From positions 136,226,448 to 136,290,447 of the forward strand of contig CM061136.1 in assembly GCA_030789695.1 (NCBI GenBank): a DNA stretch of 64,000 nt. The letters are read 5' to 3'. The position numbers were made by a program, and so were the translations under genes. The stretch's first letter is position 1; each line of letters starts with the position of its first letter. This DNA is from Scilla litardierei (taxonomy: Eukaryota; Streptophyta; Magnoliopsida; Asparagales; Asparagaceae). This document shows positions 33,593-44,920 of the stretch, piece by piece. The notes below the pieces were generated by a model that searched no databases, was not told the origin of the DNA, and saw only the letters and a program-made list of their open reading frames with translations.

Positions 33593-35377
33593 AAATCCCC
33601 CAAGCTGAACCCTTCCTCATCCTCGAGGAAGACGAGCGAGAGTAGGAGCTCGGAGGGAGAAAATAGAGAGAAAGCGAGAAAAAGAAGTCAAAATCCCAAA
33701 TCGCCCGTCAGGGCCAACAAAATAAAAAACGCCACACCTAGCAAGCAAGCGATAAATCACAACACTAAACCAAGGAAAATGAGTTTAAATGAGTGTCGTG
33801 GGCCCACACGGTGAAGCGCAAGTGAGTGTGATCGTATGCTAGCAAACGGTGTTACTATCTACAATGTGCAATAAAGCTCCATATACACATATCCAAGAAA
33901 AGACCCAAATATCGATTCGATTTGAAATAAGTGGAGAATAGATAGCTCAAGCATGCAATAGAACAGAGTAAGAATCGAATCGTATCATGCGTCAGGGACT
34001 CCACAACTAGGGACTAGGAAATCACCTCACTATAGCCTAGATAATAGCTAGAAGGTCCCTATTCCAAGTGTTTTCGAAAATGATGGGGGTTGAGATGATG
34101 TGGAGAAGAACACCTGGTGCAAATTCTCGCCTTCCCTTTATTCTGGCAAAATATTCACACATGAATTTTTTGGGTTTTGGATATATGTATTTTTGGGCTT
34201 TTGGCTATACATATATATTTTTCTTTTCTTTTCACTTTTCTACTCTATTTTTTTTTGGAAATTTGGACTTTTGGACTTTTGGGTATATACAAGTGTGTAC
34301 TCTCCCAAGTGGGAGAACGGTACACGATGAGGGGATTTGCACCAAGTAAAATAAAAAAGAAATAGGATTCTAGACACTTGGGCAAGGGAGATTTTCTTCG
34401 CTAATCAGAGCATAGGCTAAATGGGTTATCCTAGTCCTAACTGTGGAATCCCGACACATGCGAAATGAAATATACGATATAAATATAGCATGCATATAGA
34501 GGTAGACAGGAGAAGCAAATACCGCATATTCAAATCGAAACATGATAATCTAGTGGTCATTCCAGGACAGGTATATAAATCAAAATCACACAGTAGAAGC
34601 ACACCGTAAGCTAGACACGACACACGACTCTCACAAAAGCAAAAAGGACCCACGATGCATGAAATGCAAGCGGACTCAGCTTCCTAGGGTTAGTGAATGT
34701 GATTATCGAAGCCATGCTAGGTGTGTGTATGATTCTGTGGCAACTCATTATTTGGGGTCATCTCTAGGAGAGAGAGGAGAAAAAGGAAAGAAAGAAAAAG
34801 AAAACTACTGTGAAAACGACTCAAAAATGAAGAAAAAGACACAAAACGACGCACGAAGTGCGACTCCCCCAAGCTGAAGCTTGCATTGCCCTCAATGCAA
34901 TAAAAGTAAATACGGGAGGGCAATGAAAAATGGGGGGGATACGCATCGACACAAGGAGAAATGAAGAACGGGAAAAACACACATACGAAACTCAAAAATA
35001 AAGAAAGAGAAAAAAGAAATACAGAAAATAAACGATAGAAAAGCACACCACACAACTATATATAAAAAAACACACCACACAGAAAAAACACGACAAAACA
35101 CACACAAAAGTCGTCTTCCCCCAAGCTGGACATGACAATGCTAGCAATAAAGTGTGATCATGGTGATACAGATAGAATGTGCTAGGGGAAAAATCGGAAA
35201 AGAAAAATCAAAATGCATGAGAGGCGGTGTCCTCGCCCTCCTCGGAAGAGAGTGGAGGGGTGTGGCATGGAGGCAAATTTTATTCAAAGGAAAGAGATTA
35301 ACCCTAATACGCTCCTTTCGCTGCCGAGAGGAGACGAGTTTATTCAAGGCTAGACTAGAGAGCGGTAAAATTTTTTT
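33593..35377 (-). other. 3' non-coding region of B with three polypurine-like boxes
   Basis: No gene. On the sense strand CAGCTTGGGGGA occurs three times (35128-35115, 34875-34864 and at the LTR border 33605-33593). Upstream of the second is a small stem-loop, GCATTG AGGG CAATGC. C has the same series. Other parts are low-complexity (A/G-rich 34770-35110). Confidence 0.7.
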
Positions 35378-36300
35378 TTACACTACTAGATTTAGATACA
35401 CCTGAGCAAACGGGGGATCTACAATCTGAAGCGGAGCAGGAAGCTGCTCTTCCTGTTCTTTCTGTAGCTCCACCAATGTTCTGATGCCACGAACACTAAC
35501 GAACTCCAGCAATGCTCCCACAAGCTTCTCTCGATGATGTCCACCTAAATCATTCGAAAGAAAAGGAGCGTCAATCCGTGATGAAAAACTCTTCCCCACA
35601 ATAAATGTATCCCAAAGAGTATCGTCAAAGTGAAATGTAAAGCGTGGTAAAAGTTGACGATGACTCCCTGAGAGTGTGGAGCTATGCCCTGGTGGTGACG
35701 CGATGATCTCCTGTCCACGTTCAGCGACGAGCTCGTCAGGTGTTGACATGCCCTGACATATCTCCTTATAATGTGAATCTGGATCCTTTGGAGGGTATGT
35801 CATGTCAGTAGTAATTGAATCTAAAAATATGGGGAATGTAATATGAGATTCAGAAATATGGTCTAAAAGATCTCCCTGAGTGCGAGCAGTAAACTCTGGT
35901 GGATGCGATGCCTCTGGTGGAGTGAGGGTGAGATGTGGAGGTAGTGGTAGAGGCAAGGGAGTATGCGGCTCAGTAGAATGAGTCATGATGTTCACGGCTC
36001 CACGCTCTCCCTCTTCGTCGATATGGACATCCTCCATGGCCTCCTCGGTATCGTGTGTCTCAAAAATTGTACCTGCATGGGGAAGGGGACTCATATCAAA
36101 ATTATCAAATTGTAAACCACAAGAATTACCTTCTGTGGTGCAAGTTGTCGATGATGTATGAGGCACGACTGCTTCACCCCCAAAAGTAGAAGTTCTTGGC
36201 GAAAATAGAAGTTGTGAATCCACCTGGCCCTGGGTTACCGTGGAATCCTCCATCAATAACTCAAGGATAGACTTTTGAGATGGGGATGAGGGTGGTGGTA
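35378..36300 (-). pseudogene. B open frame of unknown function, truncated by D
   Basis: About 305 codons open on the minus strand; the upstream end is cut by the D LTR, so the first residues of the longer frame (MCSSFVGNY) belong to D. The visible part is Pro/Ser/Thr-rich, then has acidic stretches (EEAMEDVHIDEEGE), and ends FAQVYLNLVV. No domain recognised. Its position between pol and the 3' polypurine boxes equals that of the ORF-1-type gene in C, so it may be the C-terminus of such a protein. Confidence 0.55.
36296..36300. repeat. Presumed left target-site duplication of D (TGGTA)
   Basis: Five bases before the TGTAATTCCC start. The partner lies outside the window. Confidence 0.5.
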
Positions 36301-37033
36301 TGTAATTCCCTACGAAGCTACTGCACATGTACTAGGGGGGGTGAATAGTACTTTAAAATAATCAAGAGCGTTATTCCTAATTATTGTGCAAACACACAAA
36401 CAACAATGCGGAATAGACTACAAACAACAAGAATAGACAAACGCAAACAAAGCATGTAACGGGTTCGGCTCCACCCAAGTCTCCCCGACTTGTTCCCGGT
36501 GATCCTACATCCCAACCACCCGGATCCCCTCCAGATACTTGAGTTAGAAACCACTAACCCAAGATTTAGCTCTATGAAATTCTTGTGAAAAACCTTCACA
36601 AGACCAAATCATACACAATGAACATGTGACTCCCACAACCCGGGATCACACTCTCTCTCACAACCGAGAGACAATCTTGAATATCAAATGCGATGAAATA
36701 AAGAAACACTTACCACAAAATCATATGCCTTGAGTAATGCTTACCAAATTAGGGCAAGGAGGGATTTTGAGGAAGAAGAAGGCACCAAACCCTAGATTCA
36801 AGATGTTGACCAGCAATGGAAGCCTAGGGCGGAGTAGGTGACCTTGGATCAAGCCCTTGGCTTGGAAGGCTCACAATGGAGAGAATCTCTCTTGAGGATA
36901 TTGGCTCAAAGAGTGAGGGAGAGACTCTAGTGAGGAAGAGAGAGCTTAGAAATAGCTTGAGAAAAGTCCTCTCTTAGGTCTGAAATAACTTTGATAATGG
37001 ACCTCTAACCTTGCGTCAAACGAATCAGGTTTG

Positions 37034-37042
37034 TATTTATAG
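37034..37042 (-). promoter_or_regulatory. TATA box of the D LTR
   Basis: Sense CTATAAATA, about 55 bp downstream of the palindrome array. Repeated in unit 2 of the duplication near 38427 and in the 5' LTR fragment near 55570. Confidence 0.7.
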
Positions 37043-37096
37043 AGGCAAGAAAAATCGTGCTCAAAAGATTCCCAACGGTCATATTTCTGAAGCAGT

Positions 37097-37627
37097 TAGT
37101 CGGTCTAAGAAGGATCACTGACCGACTAGTTTCTCAACTAGTCGGTCGGTGATTCAACATGAACCGACTAACAGCTGAAAAGCCAAAAGATGAAGTTCAG
37201 GGAATATAGAACTAGTCAGTCTAAGAAGACTTGCCAACCGACTAGTTTCACAACTAGTCAGTCGATGAGTGTTCTTTGACCGACTAACAGCTGAAATAGA
37301 ATAGGCTGAATTCAAAGACAGCTAGTCGGTTTAAGAACAACTTCCAACCGACTAGTTTCTCAACTAGTCGGTCGGTCGATGTGCTTTGACCGACTAACTG
37401 TAAATAGTAGCTCAGGCTGAAATCAGACAATGATAACTAGTCGGTCTGAGAAGGATTCCTAACCGACTAGATCGTCATCTAGTCAGTCGGTGAACCTTCT
37501 TTGACCGACTAATTGATCAACAGGGAAAGAGCTGAAATGAGCAAGGACATCTAGTCGGTTCATGAAGAGTTGCCGACCGACTAGATCGTCATCTAGTCGG
37601 TTGGTACTTCTACTTGAACCAACTAAG
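37097..37627 (-). promoter_or_regulatory. Palindrome array upstream of the D promoter (CCGACTAG / CTAGTCGG)
   Basis: Five tandem units of about 108-116 bp. Each has an inner hairpin such as ACCGACTAGTT, TCTC, AACTAGTCGGT (37122-37147; loops TCTC, TCAC or CGTC) inside an outer TTAGTCGGT ... ACCGACTAA pair. ACCGAC equals the core of the plant DRE/CRT element (A/GCCGAC). Also present at about 38494-39019 and 55631-55803. Confidence 0.8.
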
Positions 37628-38025
37628 ATGCACTAGAAGCCGATGGAAGAAGCGATAGATTCGGGAAAGATTCTAATGGCTTCTATGATAATCCTAGCTC
37701 TAAGATATGAGCGAAATGAAGATAATAATGTAAGTCCTACTCAAGGCTTAACATTCTAATCTATGAAGCTAGAAGATAATAAATAATACATGGCGAACCG
37801 TCTTCAAAGCTTCAATCTTCATTCTTCTTGACTTCAATATTCCTCCTTGAGCTTCAACGAAACTTCAGGCACACGATCACGCGTATTGAGAAGTCTTGAG
37901 ACGTCGCTTTTGATGTACGTATTCTTTTGGCGACGATCTCCATAACTGCGCTCACAAAGAGTTAGTATACGATATTTATGTTTGCACATTATCCAAAACA
38001 AAATCCGGGGAATCAATACTCAACA

Positions 38026-38042
38026 TTCTCCCCCTTTTTGGT
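38026..38042 (-). other. Polypurine tract of D
   Basis: Sense CCAAAAAGGGGGAGAA immediately before TGTTGAG. A second copy at 39422-39438 lies in unit 2 of the duplication. Confidence 0.85.
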
Positions 38043-39556
38043 GATGACAAACCAACATAAATAATAATCAATAATAATGATTCAAATGAAATTTACTTAC
38101 TCCCCCTGCATTGACGACACGTTAGTCTCGTATTAAATATTAATCACACGCATCAAGCAGATGAGGAAGAAGAAGGCACCAAACCCTAGCTTCAAGATGT
38201 TGACCAGCAATGGAAGCCTAGGGTGGAGTAGGTGACCTTGGATCAAGCCCTTGGCTTGGAAGGCTCACAATGGAGAGAATCTCTCTTGAGGATATTGGCT
38301 CAAAGAGTGAGAGTGAGATTCTAGTGAGGAAGAGAGAGCTTAGAAATAGCTTGAGAAAACTCCTCTCTTAGGTCTGAAATAACTTTGATAATGGACCTCT
38401 AACTTTGCCTCAAACGAATCAGGTTTGTATTTATAGAGGCAAGAAAAATCGTGCTCAAATGATTCCCAACGGTCATATTTATGAAGCAGTTAGTCGCTTT
38501 AAGAAGGATCACTGACCGACTAGTTTCTCAACTAGTCGGTCGGTGATTCAACATGAACCGACTAACAGCTGAACAGCCAAAAGATGAAGTTCAGGGAATA
38601 TAGAAATAGTCGGTCTAAGAAAACTTGCCAACCGACTAGTTTCACAACTAGTCGGTCGGTGAGTGTTCTTTGACCGACTAACAGCTGAAATAGAATAGGC
38701 TGAATTCAAAGACAGTTAGTCGGTTTAAGAACTACTTCCAACCGACTAGTTTCTCAACTAGTCGGTCGGTCGATGTGCTTTGACCGACTAACTGTAAACA
38801 GTAGCTCAGGCTGAAATCAGACAATGATAACTAGTCGGTCTGAGAAGGATTCCTAACCGACTAGATCGTCATCTATTCGGTCGGTGAACCTTCTTTGACC
38901 GACTAATTGATCAACAGGGAAAGAGCTGAAATGAGCAAGGTCATCTAGTCGGTTCATGAAGAGTTGCCGACCGACTAGATCGTCATCTAGTCGGTTGGTA
39001 CTTCTACTTGAACCAACTAAGATGCACTAGAAGCCGAGGGAAGAAGCGATAAGCTTCGGGAAAGATTCTAATGGCTTCTATGATAATCCTAGCTCTAAGA
39101 TATGAGCGAAATGAAGATAATAATGTAAGTCCTACTCAAGGCTTAACATTCTAATCTATGAAGCTAGAAGACAATAAATAATACATGACGAACCGTCTTC
39201 AAAGCTTCAATCTTCATTCTTCTTGACTTCAATATTCCTCCTTGAGCTTCAACGAAGCTTCAGGCACACGATCACGCGTATTGAGAAGTCTTGAGACGTC
39301 GCTTTTGATGTACGTATTCTTTTGGCGATGATCTCCATAACTGCGCTCACAAAGAGTTAGTATACGATATTTATGTTTGCTCATCATCCAAAACCAAATC
39401 CGAGGAATCAATACTCAACATTCTCCCCCTTTTTGGTGATGACAAACCAACATAAATAATAATCAATAATAATGATTCAAATGAAATTTACTTACTCCCC
39501 CTGCATTGACGACACGTTAGTCTCGTATTAAATATTAATCACACGCATCAAGCAGA

Positions 39557-40637
39557 TGAGGAAGATATGAAATATGAACCAATTATTGACATATAGGATC
39601 TAAATCAATTTTATATCTTAACTCCCCCTGAATCTAACATATCAAATTAGATTCATGGTAAATTGCTTTGAATTAATAATTAGAACATTGTCATTATTAA
39701 TTCTCTCCCCCTTTGGCATTAGCAAAAAGAGCGGGAGGAGATCAACGACAAGATTACAATGGCTAAGAAATTAAAGCATGAGAGTCTAAGAATACGACCA
39801 CGATCCAAATGACACCAATGTAAAATACCAAATGTAAAATACCAAAGAAAATCAAAGGGTGCCACCGTGACCATAGTCGAAAATCAAAAAACGAAATCAT
39901 CAAAACTCAAATCAATTTCACTTATTGAGTTATGGAACATACTCTCCAATATCAACATTCTTGGTTAATTTAGTGCATGGAAAACAATTCTATGTTTTCA
40001 TAAAAGTAAATCTATTTAACCAAAATAATCGTCGAGCAACGAAATCAATATCAGAGACATAAATCCAATGAGAATACCAAATGTAGCGAATTGATACCAA
40101 AAGTAATATGCAAAAGTGTTATGCCAAAAATAGATAGAACATCATAAAACTATGGCATAAACAATTCTAGCACAAAATGACAACAATTGTAATATAGTCT
40201 ACCAATGGATGCATTCAACACACATGGATACCAATGTAAATCAAAAGTATGAATATACTTACAACATTAAGCTCCCCCTACTTTGGTGCATCACTTAAGC
40301 ACCGTCAACTCCATTTGAATGAAAAATCCTTTGTAAATCAATGAGTTGGTAGGGTTGGTAACCCATGGTGGATTGAACCAAGAAAACATAATTCTTGGTA
40401 TCCAAAAACCCTTTTGGATCCTATGGGTTAGGCAACAAATTTAACAAACTAAATTCAAATTAACGTAACCCATAGCTCAACTAAATTCAAATTCAATATG
40501 AATTTAAGTTTCAAACAAACATGCACATCCAAGACCAATATGCAAATAAAAAATAAACCAATTCTTACCATAATTGCTTTGGTACCCATAAAATGAAATT
40601 AAACTTATGGTACCAAGCAATGAAGGGTCAAAGGAAA
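39557..40637 (-). other. Non-coding spacer of D where pol would lie
   Basis: AT-rich, no open frame. Contains inverted repeats, for example ATTGCTTTGGTACCCATAA with TTATGGTACCAAGCAAT (about 40573-40622) and ATCCAAAA with TTTTGGAT (about 40400-40420). Confidence 0.7.
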
Positions 40638-42833
40638 CTAACCCTTCGGAAACCAAGTCCACGAGGACCGTGATTTCCCAACATAATCATCATTCAAAAT
40701 AATATCATTAATATACGATTGCACATACATATCCTTAGCATGCATGCTTGTGTTCTTCGGACCCCAACTAGTGTATGTCTTGGGAGTCCTAATCCTATTG
40801 GGAGCATGCATACGTTGTTGATTTCTATGTGATGCATGTCGTGGATAAGCATATGACATATTATGAAATGGTGCATGATGATAATTGTTCATATGAGAAT
40901 GTGGATGAACATATGCATGTAGTGGAACACGTGCATGAGTGTGTCTCACATGGTGTGCACGTGCTCGTGGATGCGGAGCATAAAAATCATCATACGTGCT
41001 AACATGTGGAGTAAGATGTATGTTCATACGTGGCATGTTATACATGAAAGCATGACCCTTCTTTGGAGGTCCACCCAAAGTGGGTTTCTTTCCAAATAGG
41101 GGTGTGTACCTAGTGGCAGCACCATTGGTAGAAGAACTACCCATGAAGTGTTTACTCCCACTAGTAGAGGCATCAGAAGTTGGCCTAACAAAGGTGGCGG
41201 ACGATTTGGACGAGTCTCCCATCTTATACCCCAAGCCAATGTGATGATTGGCCAGAAGTAAGTCATTTAGAATATTATCCAAATGGCCCTTACCTTTATT
41301 GAATTCATGAATTCGGCCTAATGTGCACTCATACTTCTCGGTGAGAGAAAGCATCGAAGCATCCAAGGTGGACACTTGCGATGTGAGTGCACAAACACGT
41401 GACTTGAGATTTTTATTTTCAATACTCAAAGTTGAGTTTTGAGACGTCAAATCCGCTATCACATGTTCATCCGAATCCTCGATATGAACATGCTCAAGTT
41501 GAGATTTGAGATTTTCAATCTCATTTCTCAACCCTTGAACAACGGTGTCGTTGTTGACGATGATAGGCTTAGGCGAGGTTTGAAGACTAGTTAGCTCATT
41601 TTTAGTCTTAATAAATATATTAGCTAATTTAGAAAACTTATACCAAAGTTTTTCATTAGCTAATCTAAGTTCGTCCATCGTTACCTCACCGCCTTCATCC
41701 TCGCTTTCCTCGCTTTCATCGGAGGAAGTCCCTTGATCACGTTCCTCTTTTCCCATGAAGCACGTGTGTGCTTTTTCCACTCGTTCATCATCTGACTCTC
41801 CACTTGAGGATTCCTCTTCGGAGTCGGTGAATGTGCCGACAAGTCCTTTCTTGTGCTTTCTCGACTTGTCGTACTTGGATGCTTTCCACTTCTCCTTGTG
41901 TTTGTTAAGAGGAAAATCCGGCTTGATATGTCCTGGCTTGTTCCATTTATAACACACGGGAGTAGAAGCATTAGTCGAACCAAATTTAGATTTATTCCTA
42001 AAGTTACCTTTTCGGAAGAATCGGTCGAACTTCTTTGCCATCTCGGCCAAAGCTTCTATGTCCAACTCGTCTTCCGACTCTTCATCATCGGTAGATGGAG
42101 CAGCCTTGTACGCAATCACCTTTTTCTTTGGCTCGTCTTGCTTCAAGTACGCCTTCATCTTCTCCTTCATCTTGATCTTACTTTCCTTGCGTACCTCGTA
42201 AGACAACAAGGTACCCATTAGTTGTACAATAGTGTACTTATTCATATCGTTACCTTCCTCGATGGCGAAGGTACGCTTTTCCCAACAAGAAGGAAGTCCA
42301 TCAATGATCTTTAAGACTTTCTCCTTTAGGGTGTAGGTTTTACCAAGAGCCTCCAATTCGTTGGATATGTCCACGAAGCGAGCATAGTAGTCCTTCATAG
42401 TTTCACCATGTTCCATGTGAAACAACTCGAATTCTTTGTTAGCGACAACGAGTTTAGAATCTTTTACCGTACTCGTTCCTTCGTGCAAGATGAGGAGTTG
42501 GTTTCATACTTGATATGCACTCTTACATGTGCATATCTTGTTGAAGTCTTCGGGCTCCAATGCACATTGCAAGGCATTCATTGCCTTGGCATTGCTTACC
42601 TCCGCAGCGACCTCCGCGGTAGTCCACTTCGCGAAATCTTCTTCGGCGGGCTCGACATACTCCGTCATCGTGGCTCTCCAAAGTGAAGCGCTCCGGAGGA
42701 AGGTTTCCATCCGGCATTTCCAGTACCCATAGTTGGTACCGTTGAAGTGAGGAGGACTGACTGAGGATTGTCCTTCCATAACTAAAGAAGATCCTTGACG
42801 ATCTTTGAAGACGTTGTAGTCGTTGTTTGTCAT
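40638..42833 (-). pseudogene. Gag of D (UBN2-type Copia gag), one nonsense codon
   Basis: The start MTNNDYNVFKDRQGSSLVM is the first ATG after the primer site; the frame is open upstream but without ATG. VSPPHFNGTNYGYWKCRMETFL is the SIRE-type gag signature, followed by EGTSTVKDSKLVV and MKDYYARFVDISNELEALG. A TGA at 42506-42504 stands where Trp is expected (AYQ-V-stop-NQLLILHEG). About 730 codons in total. The zinc knuckle reads CYKWNKPGHIKPDF, so its second and last cysteines are lost. The middle has heptad-like regions (FSKLANIFIKTKNELTSLQT, LRNEIENLKSQLEH), probably coiled coil. The C-terminus is His/Tyr/Pro-rich and ends SWTWFPKG, where protease would begin in a full element. Confidence 0.88.
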
Positions 42834-42847
42834 AGCTTTGAATTCTG

Positions 42848-42860
42848 GCTCTGATTCCAA
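42848..42860 (-). other. Primer-binding site of D (initiator tRNA-Met, one mismatch)
   Basis: Sense TTGGAATCAGAGCC two bases after the LTR; the canonical site is TTGGTATCAGAGCC. Confidence 0.8.
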
Positions 42861-42861
42861 A

Positions 42862-43462
42862 TGTAATGCCCTACGAAGCTACTGCACATGTACTAGAGGG
42901 GGGTGAATAGTACTTTAAAATAATCAAGAGCGTTATTCCTAATTATTGTGCAAACACACAAACAACAATGCGGAATAGACTACAAACAACAAGAATAGAC
43001 AAACGCAAACAAAGCATGTAACGGGTTCGGATCCACCCAAGTCTCCCCGACTTGTTCCCGGTGATCCTATGTCCCAACCACCCGGATCCCTCCGGATACT
43101 TGAGTTAGAAACCACTAACCCAAGATTTAGCTCTATGAAATTCTTGTGAAAAACCTTCACAAGACCAAATCATACACAATGAACATGTGACTCCCACAAC
43201 CCGGGATAACACACTCTCTCACAATCGAGAGACAATCTTAAATGTCAAATGCGATGAAATAAAGAAACACTTACCACAAAATCCTATGCCTTGAGTAATG
43301 CTTACCAAATTAGGGCAAGGAGGGATTTTGAGGAAGAAGAAGGCACCAAACCCTAGCTTTAAGATGTTGACCAGCAATGGAAGCCTAGGGTGGAGTAGGT
43401 GACCTTGGATCAAGCCCTTGGCTTGGAAGGCTCACAATGGAGAGAATCTCCCTTGAGGATAT
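42862..43462 (-). repeat. 5' LTR of D, inner fragment
   Basis: Matches 36301-36897 up to the GAGGATAT where C is inserted; GATAT at 43458-43462 is the left TSD of C. Confidence 0.92.
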
Positions 43463-43758
43463 TGATCACTCCTCATTTTACACCTTTTTTTTCGTGTATT
43501 TGCATGCCATTTAGATCGCCCAAATCATGTTTTTCACGATACATCGACGATATTGCGATGCTTTTCACGATTTGTTGTTTTTGTCGCATTTCAGGTGATT
43601 TGGTGCGATTTGGAGTGATCTCGAGGCGCGCTTACTCTAGACGGCCACCGACGACCTCCCCGAGGGATATTTTGCTGTTGGAGAGGAGCAGAAGAAGAAT
43701 GGACGTCGCAGGAGCGACGAGGAGGCCAAAATAAGCAGAATGGGCATTTTTTGTGTTC

Positions 43759-44139
43759 CACTCGGCCGAGTGGAGGAGCCACTCGGCCGACCAGCGAGAC
43801 ACTGCTCGGCCGACCCGTTCAGACACGATTTCCATGTGTACTCGGCCGAGCGACGGAGACCACATCGGCCAAGTGACGATACCACGTCCGCCCGAGTGGC
43901 GCCCAGACGAAGCCCCTCCAAAATATCGAAGTTACTGTTTCTCGGCCACCTGAGCTTCAGAAGACCCACTCGGCCGAGTGGTAAACCACGTCCGCCCGAG
44001 TGCAGTGAAGCCATCGGCCGAGTGACGACAACTCACTCGGCCGAGCCGCCTCCGAACTGAAGACCCTTGAAGCCCCCGACTTACTGGAAAATGACAGGGT
44101 TTTCACTCGGCCGAGCGACTTTTGTCACTCGGCCGAGTG
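43759..44139 (+). promoter_or_regulatory. Palindrome array upstream of the C promoter (CACTCGGCCGAGTG)
   Basis: About thirteen full or partial copies, four of them close to perfect (43759, 43969, 44036, 44126). Several are half-changed (GTCCGCCCGAGTG, CATCGGCCGAGTGA). Same motif as A although the surrounding sequence has diverged. Copy in the 3' LTR at 53909-54289. Confidence 0.8.
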
Positions 44140-44222
44140 CGATGCGCTGCCTGTAGCGAAATTTGCGGAAAACAGGCTGTGCAGGGGCGTTTTGGTCAGG
44201 ATTTTTGGACGATTTTTGGGGC

Positions 44223-44230
44223 TATTTAAG
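44223..44230 (+). promoter_or_regulatory. TATA box of the C 5' LTR
   Basis: TATTTAAG followed by CCCTGTTTTTACCCTAG; about 85 bp after the array. Confidence 0.6.
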
Positions 44231-44618
44231 CCCTGTTTTTACCCTAGTTTTGAGAGCCATCTCTTAGATTTTTTGCAGCTTTTTGAGACTACTTTTTAGC
44301 TTTATTATTTGTGATTGGAGAAGAGGAAAAACTTGGATTTTTGTTGGATTAATTGAAGAACTACATTGGTTTGCATCTCTCTTCCCCAAAAACTCTATTT
44401 TTATTGTTTATATCATTGTTGTGATGAATTCCATTGCCTATTTCATTGATTATTTTGTGCTATTGCTATGATTTGTGAGTAGTCTCCACGTCTTGGGGCG
44501 TGGGGATGAACCCTACAAGCCCAATTTCGTATTTGTGATAAATTGGTAGAAATTGTGCTAGAATCAATAATTAGAGATTAGATTGGGATCGAATTACTAC
44601 GGATAGCTAGGTATTCAT

Positions 44619-44920
44619 ATCAATTGGGATTTGCAAGAGATTGGATCCCAATTTGATAGGAAGCCCTAGAAATCCGAATTGGGTTGGAGTCGGACTTTCG
44701 AAGTATCGGTTTGCAAGAGATTGGACCGATACTAGGATCTCCGGTTGCAATTCCGTGCCGATACCCGTTTGCAAGAGATTGGACGGGTAGGAACTATTCT
44801 AATTTAGATTGTGGACCGAGTTTGCAAGAGATTGGGCTCGGTGCGCAATTGGACGATGATGTTGATCCTAATGCTAGCTTTTCTAGGCTAGGGTTTGCAA
44901 GAGATTGGACCCGACCCTAG
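44619..44920 (+). repeat. Cluster of five stem-loops with identical 14-nt loop (C 5' LTR)
   Basis: Loop TTGCAAGAGATTGG in all five. Stems: ATCAATTGGGAT/ATCCCAATTTGAT (12 bp, one bulge); AGTATCGGT/ACCGATACT (9 bp perfect); TACCCGT/ACGGGTA (7 bp perfect); ACCGAGT/GCTCGGT (6 bp plus a wobble); CTAGGGT/ACCCTAG with a short insertion, or GGGT/ACCC directly. Stems are unrelated to one another but self-complementary. It lies after the TATA box, so it is transcribed. Repeated at 54771-55072. Confidence 0.9.

Larger units (their letters stand above)
24141..36300 (-). mobile_element. Athila-like element B (minus strand), left part, with Copia E inside its 3' LTR
   Basis: LTR ends TGATCATAC (24141) and ...CACGTCA (33592) on the plus strand; sense TGACGTGTG to GTATGATCA. 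Without E (24249-32046 plus the duplicated 5 bp) the LTR is about 1.65 kb, similar to A and C. The sense-strand end words (CCTCCCTGTGTTTGA, GCGCTTGCGGTATAAATA) match Athila LTRs. On the right the LTR is bordered by CAGCTTGGGGGATTT, as in C. B was inserted into pol of A (TSD probably GTTTG, 24136-24140) and is itself broken at 36300 by D. Confidence 0.82.
36301..38025 (-). repeat. 3' LTR of D
   Basis: 1725 bp; sense TGTTGAGTATTGATTCC to GGGAATTACA. The inner border is fixed by the adjacent polypurine tract and the outer border by identity with the 5' LTR start at 42862. Confidence 0.9.
36768..39556. repeat. 1.39-kb tandem duplication across the D LTR/internal junction
   Basis: Unit 1 36768-38161 and unit 2 38162-39556 are nearly identical. 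Each contains most of the 3' LTR (palindrome array and promoter included), the polypurine tract and about 136 bp of internal DNA. The nonamer TGAGGAAGA occurs at both unit starts and again right after unit 2 (39557-39565), so the duplication joined short homologies. Confidence 0.92.
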
